Made by a program: the position numbers and the translations under genes. A model generated the notes under the pieces. It had not been told where the DNA came from. It worked only from the letters and a program-made list of their open reading frames with translations, and searched no databases. Of a stretch of 64,000 nt of DNA, positions 44,269-57,217 are shown piece by piece; the first letter of the stretch is position 1; each line of letters opens with the position of its first letter. The stretch spans positions 1 through 64,000 of the forward strand of contig JADGJG010000015.1 of assembly GCA_027596195.1 (NCBI GenBank), in the 5' to 3' direction. This stretch comes from Podochytrium sp. JEL0797. Taxonomy: Eukaryota > Chytridiomycota > Chytridiomycetes > Chytridiales > Chytriomycetaceae.

Positions 44269-47200
44269 TTAATCTTTCGACCCATCAAACAACCACTCAT
44301 ACTGCTCAATCATACTCTCAATCAACTTGTTGTGGAACGGCATATTCGCCATACTCGCATACCCTTGCATCGCCGCGTCTTGGCCCTCAGGGGGCGGTAT
44401 GCTGCGAATCAGGGTCGGGGCGAATACGATGGCGAGGTTCGATTGCTCCATTTTGTTGATGTCGGATTTTTCGGCGACTCTGTAGTTCAAATGGGAAGGT
44501 GAGTGGGGGTGTTGCGTTGGTTTGGGTGGTAGGTGATCGTACTTTTTCAAATGTTTCAAGAGGTACGAAAGCACGTTATAGTTGCATTGAGGCAGGGCTT
44601 GAATCAAAGTTTTGAGTTGAATCAGTCGTTCGTTGTAATCCGAGAGTTCTGACAAAGTAATCATCAACAAATCGATTCTTGTATGCAAAATCAACCACAA
44701 ACAAACAAAAAAACACTCAACTCGCAGACACAATAAACTGGTCATACACTTCAAAGGGTATCAACGGGTTCTGCAGTTCTCGGAAATAAGCTGCCAAATA
44801 TAAAAACGAGTCAGTTTTACACCAAAACAAAACGCGTTCAAAAACAAAAAACTCACACTTCAACAACCCAGTCACAACATTAATATCATCCTCTCTCCCC
44901 AAATCCACCACCTCCCCCGTATTCACCGCAGCCTTCAACCGCCCAATCGTGGCTGAATTCCCAGACAACCGATAAATCCCTTGCACCTCGAACCCATCGC
45001 GCGACTCCACGGTCGCGATGCATTCGGTGACGATGCGTGGGATTGTGGTTCCTTCGAATTCGAGTTGGGTTGGGAGGTGTCCTCCGAAGGGAAGTTCCGG
45101 GCGGGGTGGTGGAGAGGTTACCGCGGGTGATTTGGCGGGTTTGTTATTTTTGTTGGAAAGGGTGGAAGTGGAGTTTGAGGAGCCGAAAATGGATTTGCTG
45201 AACACGTTGATGGATTTTCGGGTTGTGGCGGTGGCCGTGGTGGAGGAAGCGTTGCTCGATGTTTTGCTCATGGCTGCGGCGTCGGTTGTTGCTGGGGTGC
45301 GGAGTTGGGAGTTGAGGGTGGGTGGGAGCGAGGGGAGGGGGTCGCCGATGATGAGTGGGGTGGAGATATTGGTGGATTTTGTGAATACGCGAGCGAGGAC
45401 GGATTCGTACTATATCAGAAAAATTGGGAATATGAGAAAACACGGTACAACACACACAGATACACACCTCGGACGCCGTATGCCTCTCGCGCATACACTC
45501 CCGAAACGAGTCGATCCACGCGGTAGTCGTTGCCTCCGAATCCGTGAGAAACAAGCGTCGCCGACCAGACGCGAGTGTCACCAAAAACGCATTCTTTTTG
45601 GACGTGTGTTCTTTGCCCGCGGGTTCCACGTGTCCTTGCGTGAGGAGCAGGGCGTCGAATGGAACGAGGTGGGATTTCTGGGGTTTGGGTTTGAGGCTTT
45701 AGTCCCCCCGTATTCATCCCCCAACTCCCAAAAACCTTCGTCTCTCTCTCGCTCACGAACTCTCACCTTACTCTTTCCCAACCCCGCATGCCCCCCTTCC
45801 TTAAACAAAAACGCAACCCCCACACACATGACGACCAAACACCCCTTCCAACTACTCTGTAACCGATGCTTCGCTCCACCTCCCGCACCATGCGTCGTCG
45901 ACAGTTTGTACTTCAGACTCCCTTCCCGCCGAATCAGGTCCTGCGGTATATGCTCGAACCGCGAGAGATCCAAATCAGGCGTGGAGGAGTCCACGCTTGT
46001 CGCGGAGGGTGATCCCGCGGGATGAGAGCGATGGGGGAGTGGGGGTGCAGCCGTTGTTTCCAAAAGTCCGTGAATGTCATTCTCACTGCCCATCAAACTC
46101 GCTGCACGCGACGATGCGTCATCAGCAGGGAAACTGCTCCCAGCGCCATCGCGGGTGGGACTCGAGAGGTAATGGTTTGTGGCGAGGTTCGGGGTCGATT
46201 GGAGGTCTCGCGCGGTCGGGGGATCCCAGGAGGTGTGGTTTGTGGTTGGGTTCCAGTAGTAGATTTGGCCGGAGGTGTCGCGCATGGGTTTCCATGTGGA
46301 TCCGTTGAGGGAGACGATGGAGGCCTTTTTTGAGTGGGGAGGGGGGTGTTAGAATGCGAAGATTTGGGATGTGGATGCTGCGTACCAAACTTTCACCTAC
46401 GATGTCCGATCCGTGTCCCAACATTTGCCCGGCGGCGGGCTCCGTAGTGTCTGTCGTCACCGCCGCAATCGGTGGTGTAGATACAGACGCAACATCGATA
46501 TCCTCCAAGCCACCCTGCAGAGTCGGGGACTCCAATTCCTCTTCCTCTTCCTTATCTTCACCTTCTACTGTTGCTGCAGGAGCCGCATTCAACCCAACAG
46601 TCTCCAAATCGTCTCCAAGCGCATCGATTTGCGCGTCATCATCGTATTCGACAGTTTCGGAAGATTTTACATCACCACTCGCGGCAGTGAGACCACGAAT
46701 GCGTGGTGGTGAAATGGCATCAGCGAGATCATCGGAAAACGGGTCTCGCGGTGGCGGCGGGGTCGCGAGGGTGGGTGCGGGTGTGGTTGGGAGCGTGGAG
46801 GAAGGTCGGGAGGGGAGGTTTGGGGTCGAGGTGTGGATCGATGTTTGTGTCTTTGATTGGTTGCGTGCTTTGGTGAGCGAGTACCGCGGGGTGGCGGGGG
46901 GGTGCTTCATAAAGTGGACTTACGGCGACGATGGGGGATGATTCGAGGACGAGGGTTTCGGGCATGACTAAAGGAAGAGGTAAAAGGAGCGTTAGTCATG
47001 TTGAAGTGGAGTGGAAAGGGCATTGGGGGGCGTTCGTTTACCGACAGATCTTCGCGAGGCAGGAGGTTCAGGGGCGATTCTTCGAGCAGTGGTGGTGGTG
47101 GAGGGGGTTGTAACGCTTGATCGGCGAGTGTCTGAGTTGGCGGAGGAGGAGGTGCGCGAATGGGAGGTGTCTGCGGCGGGTTCTGCAAAGAGTCGTTCGG

Positions 47201-47779
47201 TGAGAAGGAATTTTGAATCGAGGGCGTTTGCCCAGGCGGAAAAATGAAAGGTGAGGGGTGATGGAGGGACAGGGAGAGCATCAGGTTTGTCGTCGAAAAC
47301 GAGTTGCAACTGAAGATGAGTCTTTCGCGTTCGTTGTTTGGGCATCATGTTCCACGCTTTAATTACTATTCGAAATTCGCTTCGTTTGCAGGTCATCGTC
47401 AAGGGAGTCACACGATCCAAAGGCAATCAAATAGATTATAGAAGTATCGGCAGTGTGAACAAGGTCATCGAAGAATCGAGCGAAAAAGATGCGATTTCGG
47501 AACGGCGTTTCGGTTGTTCCATCGAACGAGTCACTATCATCGACGCAGCAAGATCCGATTCACACTGGTCTCAACACGGGATAGCAACGTACCCGCTGTT
47601 GTCTCTTTAAGCAGAACGACTCGGTTTGCTGGGAAATACGCCTGGGTTCCGTTGAGTTTGCCCTCGTACCAGTCGCTGTTGCACAGCTCGACAATTTCGA
47701 TAATATCGCCCTGCTCAAAGGAGAGCTCGTTGTCCTCGATGGCCGTGTACGCCCAGAGCGCGCGCGCGAACGAGGGCAT
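44269..47779 (-). CDS. SH3-WW-PH-RhoGAP protein (ARHGAP12/15/27-like)
   Basis: GTPase-activating protein for Rho-family GTPases. From the N-terminus: an SH3 domain (ALWAYTAIEDNELSFEQGD ... WYEGKLNGTQAYFPANRV, first exon from 47779), a Pro-rich exon near 47050-47300, an acidic Ser-rich region (about 46380-46900), and a WW domain (YYWNPTTNHTSWDPP, about 46230-46290). Next is a split PH domain (REGSLKYKL ... about 45950; TTAWIDSFRECM about 45490). The RhoGAP domain ends it, with arginine finger GIYRLSGN (about 44960), a YFRELQNPLIPF segment and SNLAIVFAPTLIR near the C-terminus. At least eight exons; not every border was resolved. Membrane recruitment through PH and partner binding through SH3/WW are family knowledge. 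Confidence 0.85.
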
Positions 47780-48436
47780 GATGCTTTGGTGAGATTATTT
47801 TTTTCGTCACTTCGGTTCAAATGAAACGGCCCAGAATCGGCCGAGTTCGCAGCATCGTGAATCCTAACAGGGCTGGGATGCAACCGAATGACTTCACGCA
47901 GCATCATTTATTTCACAATACTAATTTCTCTGAAATACGGGCGAGACAATTCTCGCGTTTTGGGAATGCACACCTTCGAGGCCCACAACAATTTGGCCAC
48001 AGTCCTTGCCGGATTCGTCGGCCTCGATAGGATTGTGTGTGGCCCTAATGGGCTTCGGACCGGAATGCTGATCTGCGCGTCCACGAGCCCTGACGAATGG
48101 AAACCCCGCCGTGTTTTTGTTGAGGAGGGGGAAAATGGGGAAACCACAACATATGCACCACCAAATACGCGGAGCGGTTTCAAACTTTTAAAGTACCTAG
48201 TTATGCTTGCCCGCCTTGCCGGTACTTGAGAGTTTGGTTGATTTATTTCTCAACACAAAAAAATCAGATACAATTGCAAAAACCGCACTAAATCAAGACC
48301 GCACTAAATCAAGCCTATCGAGATGGACAAAATTGTGACGAAAATTCACGTGGAATGAGCACATTACTGCAAGTTCATGAAGGCGGAGACACAGAGCCCT
48401 ATTAACTCACTTTCTCAAAAAAACAAATGAATTTTT
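47780..48436. other. Spacer; one weak plus-strand ORF
   Basis: Between the divergent upstream flank of the RhoGAP gene and the stop of the coiled-coil/NHL gene. An open frame at 47888-48229 could encode about 113 aa but matches nothing I recognise and shows no splice or promoter support. Confidence 0.35.
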
Positions 48437-51400
48437 CTAAACTGTATTGGGACCCATAATTGCAATATAACCACCAACTGCCACATACATCAAATTTGTA
48501 TCTGAGTCAAACAAGAGGCCAGATATCTGTTTTTTCCACTGGTTTGTAAACTTATTGATAAGGTATCCTGAAGTCTGCAATTGCTGCACCACACAACCTC
48601 CATTGTGTAATGCAATATACATTATTATCTGAGATTCGTTGAAATACAACACACCGTCATAGACAAAAAGGGATCCAAAATGAGGAATCACTGATGCAAG
48701 TGTAGTGACAGCATTGTTGTTATTCAAGTCAATCTGCCTGATACCATTGCAATCCGATAAGTATATTAGGCCATACTTTCTATCAAGATATGCTGACTGA
48801 ATAAAACAAAATTCCGCATCAAGACCTATGGGGCTGTCATCTCCCATATTTGTACTAGGTATTCTGCCTGCTATTCTTTCGACTATAGCATCTGATATTC
48901 TAATAGAGGTTACTGTCATTTCTTCTGCGAGATAAATGTATGATTCTGATGACATAATAGCAGTCGGCCTAACAATTTCTGTGCTATTACTAGCCCACTG
49001 AGTGCAATTAAGTGAATAGGGGGTTGTGGAATTTTTGACAGTGCAACGTAAAACATTTGCATTACAAGCAATGTATAAATAGTTGAATTGAAGATCAAAG
49101 GTGCTGAAAAAAGAAACGTAGTAACCCAGATCTATATTTGATGAAGCTGTGAAAATTTGACCCTGATTGACATAACTAAATGGGAATCAATATATGCAGC
49201 AATACTTGTTTAAAATCACTCTACCGTATATATTGATAACCTGCCATCCATATCTCCTTATTTGGCCCCCAAAATAAACTATTTGCATTTACATCAGCTG
49301 ATAGGAGCGGCCCATCTAACTTTCCAGAATAACCTGTGCCAGCAAAGACAGATGTATTCCCAAATAAATCATTTGGGAGTGGTGAGGGTGTTGCAACACA
49401 AAGTCTGGGTGATATTGATGTTGCATTTTGAGAACTGTTTGAACTGAGAAGTCTGGAAGTTTGATTTTCAACAATGGCATTTCTCATGCCGTTATCTGAG
49501 GTGTTAGGTTGAAGCTCCAATTCTGTTACTGGTGCTCTGGCACATTGTGTGCTTGCTAGCTTTCCAATTGCCACTGATAGACTTGAGATAACAATAACTG
49601 CTGCAGCACCAAGGGCCAAAATCATTATACAGCATTTGCTGCTAAATCTGTGAATTCGAAATGTTGGCTTTACTTCTACATATTGACCTTCTGGATCTGA
49701 AGGATCAAATACAGTAGGAGGCTCAACATGGACTCCCTGGGATAAGATAACTGTTTCTGCCTCCATTTGTGACACACTGGGAACTTGTGGGGCTGAAACA
49801 TCCTCACTGCTGTCCACTTCAATTGTACTTCTTGGGCTTTCTGCTAACTGATTCAAAAGTTAATCTATATTTACTTGCACATCTAGAGCTTACATTTGCA
49901 TGGCCAGCTTTTATTGCTCCATTTTCTAATGTCAAAGAAGCCAGCAGCTGCATTGTTATTGCTAGATTAGTTTCTCTTTCAAGCAAAACCACATTGAGCT
50001 TGTTTTTTTCGTCTTTGACTGCTGCCATGGCAGATTCTAAACATTGAATGGTAATATTCTGTTTCTCAATCTGGCAAATCAAATCTGCAGTGTTGATTGA
50101 TATTTTCTCATTGGCTTCCCTCAATGGCCAGACATCTAACTCAGCATCTCTCATCTCACTCTGTTCACCTGATTTGAGAATCAGATTTTTTGAAGCATCA
50201 GTTTCAATTTCTGCACAAGCCAGGGCATCTTGCAATGATAGCACAGGAATATGCAATTGTTCAATGGTTAATTCTTCTTCATGCTTTGCCTGCATTTTGA
50301 GTTTATATCCACAATTGATGTCAAACACAACTTACAGTAGAAGATAAGAGGGAAAGTGTTTCTCTCTCCAAAAATGCTGCCAGCTCTGCTTTCAAGTTTT
50401 GATGCTCCTCTTCCATTCTTGCAACAGTGAAATTTGATTTCTGTAGAAGCGCATTTTTGTCCTCAAGATGTGCTTCAAATTCTACTTTCTGGCACTCCAG
50501 TAAGTGCATTTTCGATGTATACACTTCATTGGCATCATTTAACTGCTGAACATTTGATTGGAGAATCATATTCTGTTCTTGTGCCTCAAGTAGGAGATTT
50601 TTTGAAGTTTCTGTTTCCACTTGTAGAGAAGCAAATGCCTGTTCCAATAAAGTCACATTGTTGCTGTATTCTACAACTTGAAGTTTAGCCAATTTGGCTT
50701 CTTCAATTGCAGCTACCTGTCAGATCACAGATAAGCTCAGCAATGCTCAACAATGTACCTCACCAGCTGATAACTCTGTTGCAATTCCAAAGCAGCATTT
50801 GCAGCTTTCAGACTATCCACTTCCTGCCTCGATTCAGCATGTTCGCAGATGACCTGGTCAAATTGTATCACCAAGTTTTGATGTTCAGCCTCCAGTGACT
50901 GCATCTGATTTGTAGTGAGAGCCACTGCTTCTTCCAACGGCTGAATGTTTCTTTTCAGTGTTGGAGACTCAACAACCAGATGGCTCTCTATCAAGTGCAC
51001 ATTATTTGCTGTTTCTGCTGCATGCAGTTCATTGGCATCATTCAACTGCTGAATATTTGATTCGAGAATCTTATTCTGTTCTTGTGCCTCTAATAGCAGA
51101 GTTTTTGAAGCTTCTACTTCTAATTGTAGAGAAGCTAGTGCCTGTTCCAATAAAACCACATTGCTGCTGTATTCTACAACTTGAAGTTTGACCAATTTGG
51201 CTTCTTCAATTACCATTTCCTGTTAGTTCAAAGTTAGCTCAGCAATGCCCAAAAATGTATCTCACCAGTTGAGAACTCTGTTGCACTTCCAAAATAGCAT
51301 TTGCAGCTTTCAAACCATCCACTTCCTGCCTTGATTGGGCATTTTCAAATACAACCTGTTCAAAGTGAACAACCAAGTTTTGTTGTTCAACCTCCAGTGA

Positions 51401-53490
51401 CTGCATTCTGTCTGCAGTGATGGCTGCTGCTACTTCCAACTGCTGAATGTTTCTTGTCAGCAATTCATTCTCATTCTGAGACTCAACAACTAGATTCTTG
51501 GAACCAGCTGCATCCACTTGAGCAACAGCAAGTGATTCCTCCAAGAGGGCCATATTGCTTTTCATGCTCTCAATTGTGCTATTCAGCTCAAGCATCTGCA
51601 GTCCCATGCCCATTTTTTCGGTTTCAAATGTTGATGCTGCAGTTCTCCGTAATTCAGATTCATTTTGCGCATTGCTGCTGTATTCAGCAGCTGCAGCTAC
51701 CTGTCAGCTCAAAGATTAAAACTCAGAAATTCAGAAATCACATATCTCACCATCTCTAATTCCAAAACCGCATTTGAAACTTTCAGACTATTCACTTCTT
51801 GCCTTGATTGGGCATTTTCACTTGCAACCTGATCAAATTGCATCACCAAGTTTTGATGTTCAATCTCCATTGACTGTAGCTTGTTTGCAGTGATTAATGC
51901 TTCTGCATCCAACTGCTGAATGTTTCTTTCCAGCAATTCATTCTGTTTCTGAGACTCAACAACTAGATTCTTGGAACGGGCTGCATCCACCTGAGCAGCA
52001 GCAAGTGATTCCTCCAAGAGAGCAATATTACTTTTCATGCTCGCAATTGTGCTATTCAGCTCAAGCATCTGCAATCCCATACCCATTTTTTCTGCCTCCA
52101 ATTTTGATGCTGCACTTTTCGTTAAATCAGATTCATTTTGGGCCTGTTGAACAGCATTGGAGAGCTCAAGGCCAACAGAATCCAATCTGACATTGAGGTC
52201 AAAAACAAGCAAGTTGGTATCCAGTATGGTTTTCTCTGAAACGGTCAGAGCCACCTCCAACTCAACATTCTTATCTTTCAGCCTTGCATAATTGGCATTG
52301 GATACTTCAACCACCTCTTCATACTCTCCAAGCTTGGATTCCAGCTCTGCAACCTGACCTTGGAACAGGTCTCCCTGATGCAACAGATTTTCTCTTTCTA
52401 TTCCTTCATGCTTGAGTCTCAATGCCAGCTCTGCTTTTTCGGCTTGCATGATTTTGGAAGCATTCCGCAGCGATTCAATCTCAGATTCTACAGCTTGCTT
52501 GCTCTGTGACATTGCGAATTGGTATTCCAGGGTCATTGCATCGTTTTGGAACTGCAACTGGGCAACTGCAGGTTCAAGAATGGCAACTTGACCACGGAGG
52601 TCACTGATCTGTTGCTGTGCAATGGAGAGAGCCTCTTTGAGCGAAGTAATCTGCAATTCAAGAATGGCTTCTGGGGCACTGGCAGCGATTTGTTGACCAC
52701 GGAGGTCACTGTTTTGTTGCTTTGCACTGGAGAGAGCCTCTTTGAGAGAAGTAATCTGCGATTCAAGAATGTCGTCTGGGGCACTGGAGGCGATTTTTTG
52801 CGGCACAGCAGTGTTGGTGATCAAATTTGGGTTGGAGCGGCTCAAAGAAATGTCTTGGTGACTGGGAGTGCGGTTTGAGACCAACATGAGACCACTGGGC
52901 TCCTTCTTTGATTGTAGAGGAAGAGGGATTGAAAGAACCTGCCTTTGTTGTAGAGATGCAGGTCCAGGCATTGGAGATTGATCAAACTCGTCATAAATGG
53001 GTTGAGTGCTCTTCAAGGCTGAAGAAGAGAAGATCTTTCTCGATTTTTGTTGGACAGCCCCGACTGGAGGGTGTGGCAACAGCTCGGAAGGAGTTTCTTG
53101 AATTGTGAGCTTTGTGTCCGTGTTAGGAGTAAGAGGCTTTGATAGAATATTCTTCTGCTGCAAGGGAGGGGGTGGTGGTGGTGGTGGTCGACCGGATTTT
53201 GTTGCCAGTGACCCAGGATGTGGCGAAAACTCGGAAGGATCGTCCCCAAGAGCAAAATGCGCACCTGGGCCCTCTGCATTTTTATGCTGGAGCTGCAAGA
53301 CCCCTCAATAAGTATCGAGTAGCGTTTGATCGATCGTTAAGAACCAAGAAATTACCTTGGATTCGAGCAATTCAAAGCGATTACTGATCGACGTGTCCTT
53401 CGTGTTCTGGGTCAGTTGCAGCTTTTGCTCTTCGCCTCCTGGCTCAAGATTTCCGTCTAACCAGCTGCTGGGCTTGCTTCTTTGTTTCAT
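48437..53490 (-). CDS. Giant coiled-coil, single-TM protein with NHL-like beta-propeller ectodomain
   Basis: Unrecognised as a whole. Exons: 53490-53356, 53292-51751, 51700-51266, 51219-50764, 50716-50336, 50289-49894, 49847-49225, 49175-48437 (4707 nt, 1568 aa, phases consistent). Residues about 45-230 are Pro/Ser-rich (RPPPPPPPPLQQ). Residues about 230-1110 are heptad coiled coil. Exons 3 to 5 and the end of exon 2 are diverged repeats of one another (MGMGLQMLELNSTI; NIQQL; RQEV..LKA.NA.LE). One hydrophobic helix (CCIMILALGAAAVIVISS, about 49570-49630) follows. The last about 400 residues have many N-x-S/T sites and NHL-like strands (FAGTGYSGKLDGPLL). Type II topology, coiled coil inside and propeller outside, is inferred. 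The locus is visibly more AT-rich than its neighbours. Confidence 0.75.
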
Positions 53491-53964
53491 GTTTTTCTTT
53501 CGTGTTTAGGAAGAAGTCGCGGCTCGGGATTAGATCGCGATTCGTGTTATATAATTCCTGACAATTTCGTCGTTGAAAATCTTGCCGCAACGGAGAGTCT
53601 CGGCGACACACTTCAATTAAAGAATGATTACCTATTTGTGAAAGAGGAAGAAAACTCGGAAATTAGGCGCATCAAAAAAAGAAGGGCAAGGGAAGACTTT
53701 CGTCATCAATAACCATATCAAAGAAAACGAGGACGACCTATTCTACAATATTTCTACCGTCCCATCGGTATCATACCCCTCCACGCGTGGATTAAGGCCT
53801 TAGAGAAACGCGAGGACAACATCACTTTTGGCATACTGCCTCGGCCCTCCTGTCAAGCACGGATTCACCTAGATTTCACGATAACTCTTCATGAGCTGAG
53901 ATTGAAATTCGCTGGCCTTTCTATGATCTAATCCATTCTTTTTGATTTCGTTCATTTTTCTGTA
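53491..53964. other. Divergent promoter region, no gene seen
   Basis: Lies between the start of the coiled-coil/NHL gene (minus) and the start of the TAF8-like gene (plus). AT-rich, short ORFs only. Confidence 0.45.
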
Positions 53965-55001
53965 ATGTACCAAAACACAACCCGTCACGCGCACATCGAC
54001 GCCCTCTCCCTCCGAGCCTGCGCAACCCTCTGCACCTCCGCAGGCTTCTCCTCCGCCACCACCGAATCCCTCTACGCTCTCGACCACCTCCTCACCTCAC
54101 ACCTGTCCGCCCTCGCCTCCCGCGCAAAGAGCGCACAAGAACTCATGGCTCGTAACACGCCGAACCTGGCTGACGTGCACTCTTCGATTCCTGATGCGAA
54201 TTTGTTCTTTGAAGAGCTGATAGAGTATGCGTTTATGGAGGATGCGAGGGGGGAGACAGCGCATTTGCGGAAGGCGGATTCGAACGATCCTGAGGTCCTG
54301 CCTCACGAGTCAGAGGAGCCTTCTGTTTCCCTCGACCTGTTTCTGCATAAGGAGTTTCAGGCAGAGACAGCGAAACCTCATCGAAACCAGCAGCAGCAAC
54401 AACACTCCAAAACGAACCCGAATTTCCCAAACGATCCGCAGCTGCCGATATACCCAAGTGTTCACACTTACAAGAAGGGCGAGGTATATTTCCTTGTACT
54501 TTTTATCTGAGGTTTGCAACGGAGAGACGATTGCTGGTGTCACGGAAACGAATTACGATATGCATGAGGGTGCTCCCCTGGCTCCCAAACGCGAACATTC
54601 TGGGTTCCATGCGCCTTCCGAATAACTGCCGACTCCGTTTATTCGGCGGCTCCGCTGGAAACCTTCGAAATGCGACAACTGAAACACCAAACCCCCCACA
54701 ACTTTTTCATCATCAGATATCTGGTCAACGCGAAACAGATACCGCCAAACTACGCGAAATCAAAGCCATGCGTGCCCTCGAAGTCGATGCGAACTTGCGA
54801 AGGTTGCTTTTGGCAAGGGAGATTTTGATGGGAGACCAACGCGATGCCGGTGGTTCAAGAGGAAAAGAGGCTGCCGGTCTTGCGGGTGCTGGCGTTGGTG
54901 CAGGGGATGCCTCTGGGTTTGTCAATTATCAGATGCAACGGAAGGCGAGCAAGCGGAGGGTAGTCTCTGGAGGGGGTTCGGTGGCGGGGGTGGGGCGGTG
55001 A
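53965..55001 (+). CDS. TAF8-like TFIID subunit (histone-fold)
   Basis: Probable TBP-associated factor 8. Residues about 10-70 form a bromodomain-associated histone fold (ALSLRACATLCTSAGF, then SLYALDHLLTSHL and SALASRAKSAQEL). After an acidic stretch comes the TAF8 C-terminal motif of the form LP..P..HTY (LPIYPSVHTYKK). Exon 1 is 53965-54483. A 233-bp interval then separates it from a frame-compatible second exon 54717-55001 (ETDTAKLREIKAMRALEVD helix, basic C-terminus), giving 267 aa. This intron is longer than usual here, so an additional small exon may be missing. TAF3 is the main alternative; the HTY motif favours TAF8. Confidence 0.65.
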
Positions 55002-55140
55002 GGATTCCGGGCGTTGAGGAACGCGAACTTGTTTGCCGTGAATCAAAAAAGAGACATGTGATGATGAATCAATTCCATATTATAAGAATAGTTATTAGCC
55101 CACGAAAATAATCAGCAACACGTCCCACCCACACACATCA

Positions 55141-57217
55141 TCACGCATACCCTTCCCCCCTCTGCTCCCCTCTCGCCCTCAACATCTCCTGCTGCATCGC
55201 GCGTTCCTCCAACTCAAGTTTGGCCCGCATCGCCATTTTCAACGACAAGCTGATTTGCTCCTATGGATAAGTTTTAGTCTCTCGTTCAAAACTGGAGGGG
55301 GCTGTGTGTGTGGAATCTTACCTCCTCCTTCGAAAACTTGATAAACGGTCCCGCCGCGCCAATACTCGCCCGCTTCAACTCCTTCATGTGTTCATCAAAC
55401 GCCGAAACTGGAGGCGTCGCCTGTTGTTGCTGTTGCTGCTGTTGTGCGAAAAGCGCGGGATTCGCAAACGCCACGGGTTGAGTCGGGTACAGAACTTGTG
55501 GGGTCGGTGTGACTTGATGCGGTGCGATGTAGGCTGAGGTTGGACGAGAGCGCGAGTGGGATGCAGGAATGGGAGTTTCGCGTTGGGAAATGGTGGAGAA
55601 GCGTTTTGAATGGGTGGTGGTGGGTATTGGCGAGGAAGAAAGAGGGGGTTGTTGGTTGCTGCTTGCCGCGAGTAGATATTGCTGGTGTCTCAAATCCGCC
55701 AGCGAGAATCGCTTGCTGGGTTTCGAATCAAACGACGCGGATCGGTGAGGGTCCACTCCGGCTGTCGGTAGAACCCATGGAGTCGGTACAACCGCCACGG
55801 ACTTGCGGCGATCTTGCTTCTGGGTATCAACCACCACAGACTCTAGGTCCTGTGTAGTGACTTTGTCCGGAATCGCCAGCGACTTTGCACTCATCATTGA
55901 CTCGCGCTTCTTTCGAATCGCAGCCCTCGCGTCCTCCGCTTCCCTTCGTTTTCTCTCCGCCACTTGCTCCTCCTCACGCAGCTGGGCCGCTTGCGCCAAC
56001 AGCACAGCCGACTGGCGTTTTCGAATCGCAGCGATCGCGGGTAATTCCGAAACCGCCACCGCCGAAACCTCTTCATCCCCAGAACTCTCAGTCCCCGACG
56101 ACGACAAAACTTCCTCCTCCAAAGACGTGTCTTGCACAAATCGCGGACTGTTGCTGGCAGCAAGGCTCAAAGAGGGTCCAAACGACACAACACTGTTGCG
56201 TTTCGATGAATTCACGCCATCGAGTCTCCATTGCAACGGGATCGAATCCTCGTGTCGCACTTGCAGCGGGATCGAATCTTCCTCGGACGTGTCCGAGTCG
56301 GAGCTGCGCATAATTGGGATGTTCAAAACAAGTGAGGAGCGGTGTGACGGGCCAGCGACGAAGGAAGGAGAAGGGAGCATGGGGACAGGGACGTAAATCA
56401 CGTTGGTGGGTTGCATCATGGGCATGGGATAGAAAGTAGGGGTACTCGGGTTTGCGCTTATGGCGCTAACGTGGGACTTTCGATGTTGCTGTTTTTTGGC
56501 GGTGGACTGGGAGGCGAAGGATTTGCGGTTGTTGTTTTTAGTGTTGGCGGGTTGTTTGGAAGGGTTCGGAGAGCTTTGGGGAGTGGAACGGTAGGAGCCT
56601 GATGGGGTGGCGGAGGCGGAAGGTGGTGTGAGGTTGGGAGTGAGGAGTGGGGGTGGTGGGCCCGGAAGCTTTGGTTGTGTCGGACTCTCATATCGTTTCG
56701 ACTGGTCGAAGGATGCGAAGCTGTTTCTGCGGTTGTATTCTTTGTGGACGAAGGAGGTCTTGGGTGGGGAATCCTCTGGTTCGGATTCCTCGGACGCGTC
56801 GCTTTCGGAGTCGGTTTCGTCTGAATCTTTTTTGGCGCAAGTTGCGACAGTGTCGAGGAGAAATGCGGCGGCGGGTTCGGATTCGAGAGGATCGCGTGGT
56901 TTGTGGCGAACCTTGTTTCACAAAAAAATCGAGATTGATTGGTTGACTGATTGACGACCAGGGACAAAAGAAAGACGCACCTCTTCCGGCATCGCTTCGA
57001 CCTTTACCTGGCTCCTAGTGACTTCTTTCTTCTTATTGAAAAGCGAGAAGCGGCGCACCGAAGCCACGAGGTCCTTTGCCTTTCCCACCAACGAAGGCGT
57101 CGCCGGCTCTTCCGAAGGCGCTGTGGCAGGCGGTGGTCCGCTGAACGCAGAGTAAGGCAGCGCGGCGGGCGCCGCGGGAGTGGCAGCGGGTGCGGGAGTG
57201 TCGCGTCGAAGGCGCAT
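55141..57217 (-). CDS. Unrecognised low-complexity protein with basic coiled coil
   Basis: I do not recognise this protein. Exons 57217-56981, 56911-55322 and 55260-55141, all phase 0, give 648 aa. The N-terminus is Arg/Pro/Ala-rich and contains SLVGKAKDLVASVRRFSLF, a possible amphipathic helix. A Ser/Asp/Glu-rich acidic segment and long Pro/Ser/Asn-rich tracts follow. A charged coiled coil (REEEQVAERKRREAEDARAA) lies around 55900-56000. Near the end are a poly-Q run (about 55421-55445) and a final helix (KMAMRAKLELEERAMQQEM) in the last exon. No catalytic motif. It could be a scaffold or cytoskeletal/RNA-associated factor, but that is a guess. Confidence 0.7.

Noticed and set aside
45018..46025. 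335-codon plus-strand frame opposite the RhoGAP gene
   Set aside because: Antisense of PH and RhoGAP coding exons with no recognisable domain.
47888..48229. 113-codon plus-strand frame
   Set aside because: No domain, no paralogue and no splice or promoter evidence; kept only as part of the spacer description.
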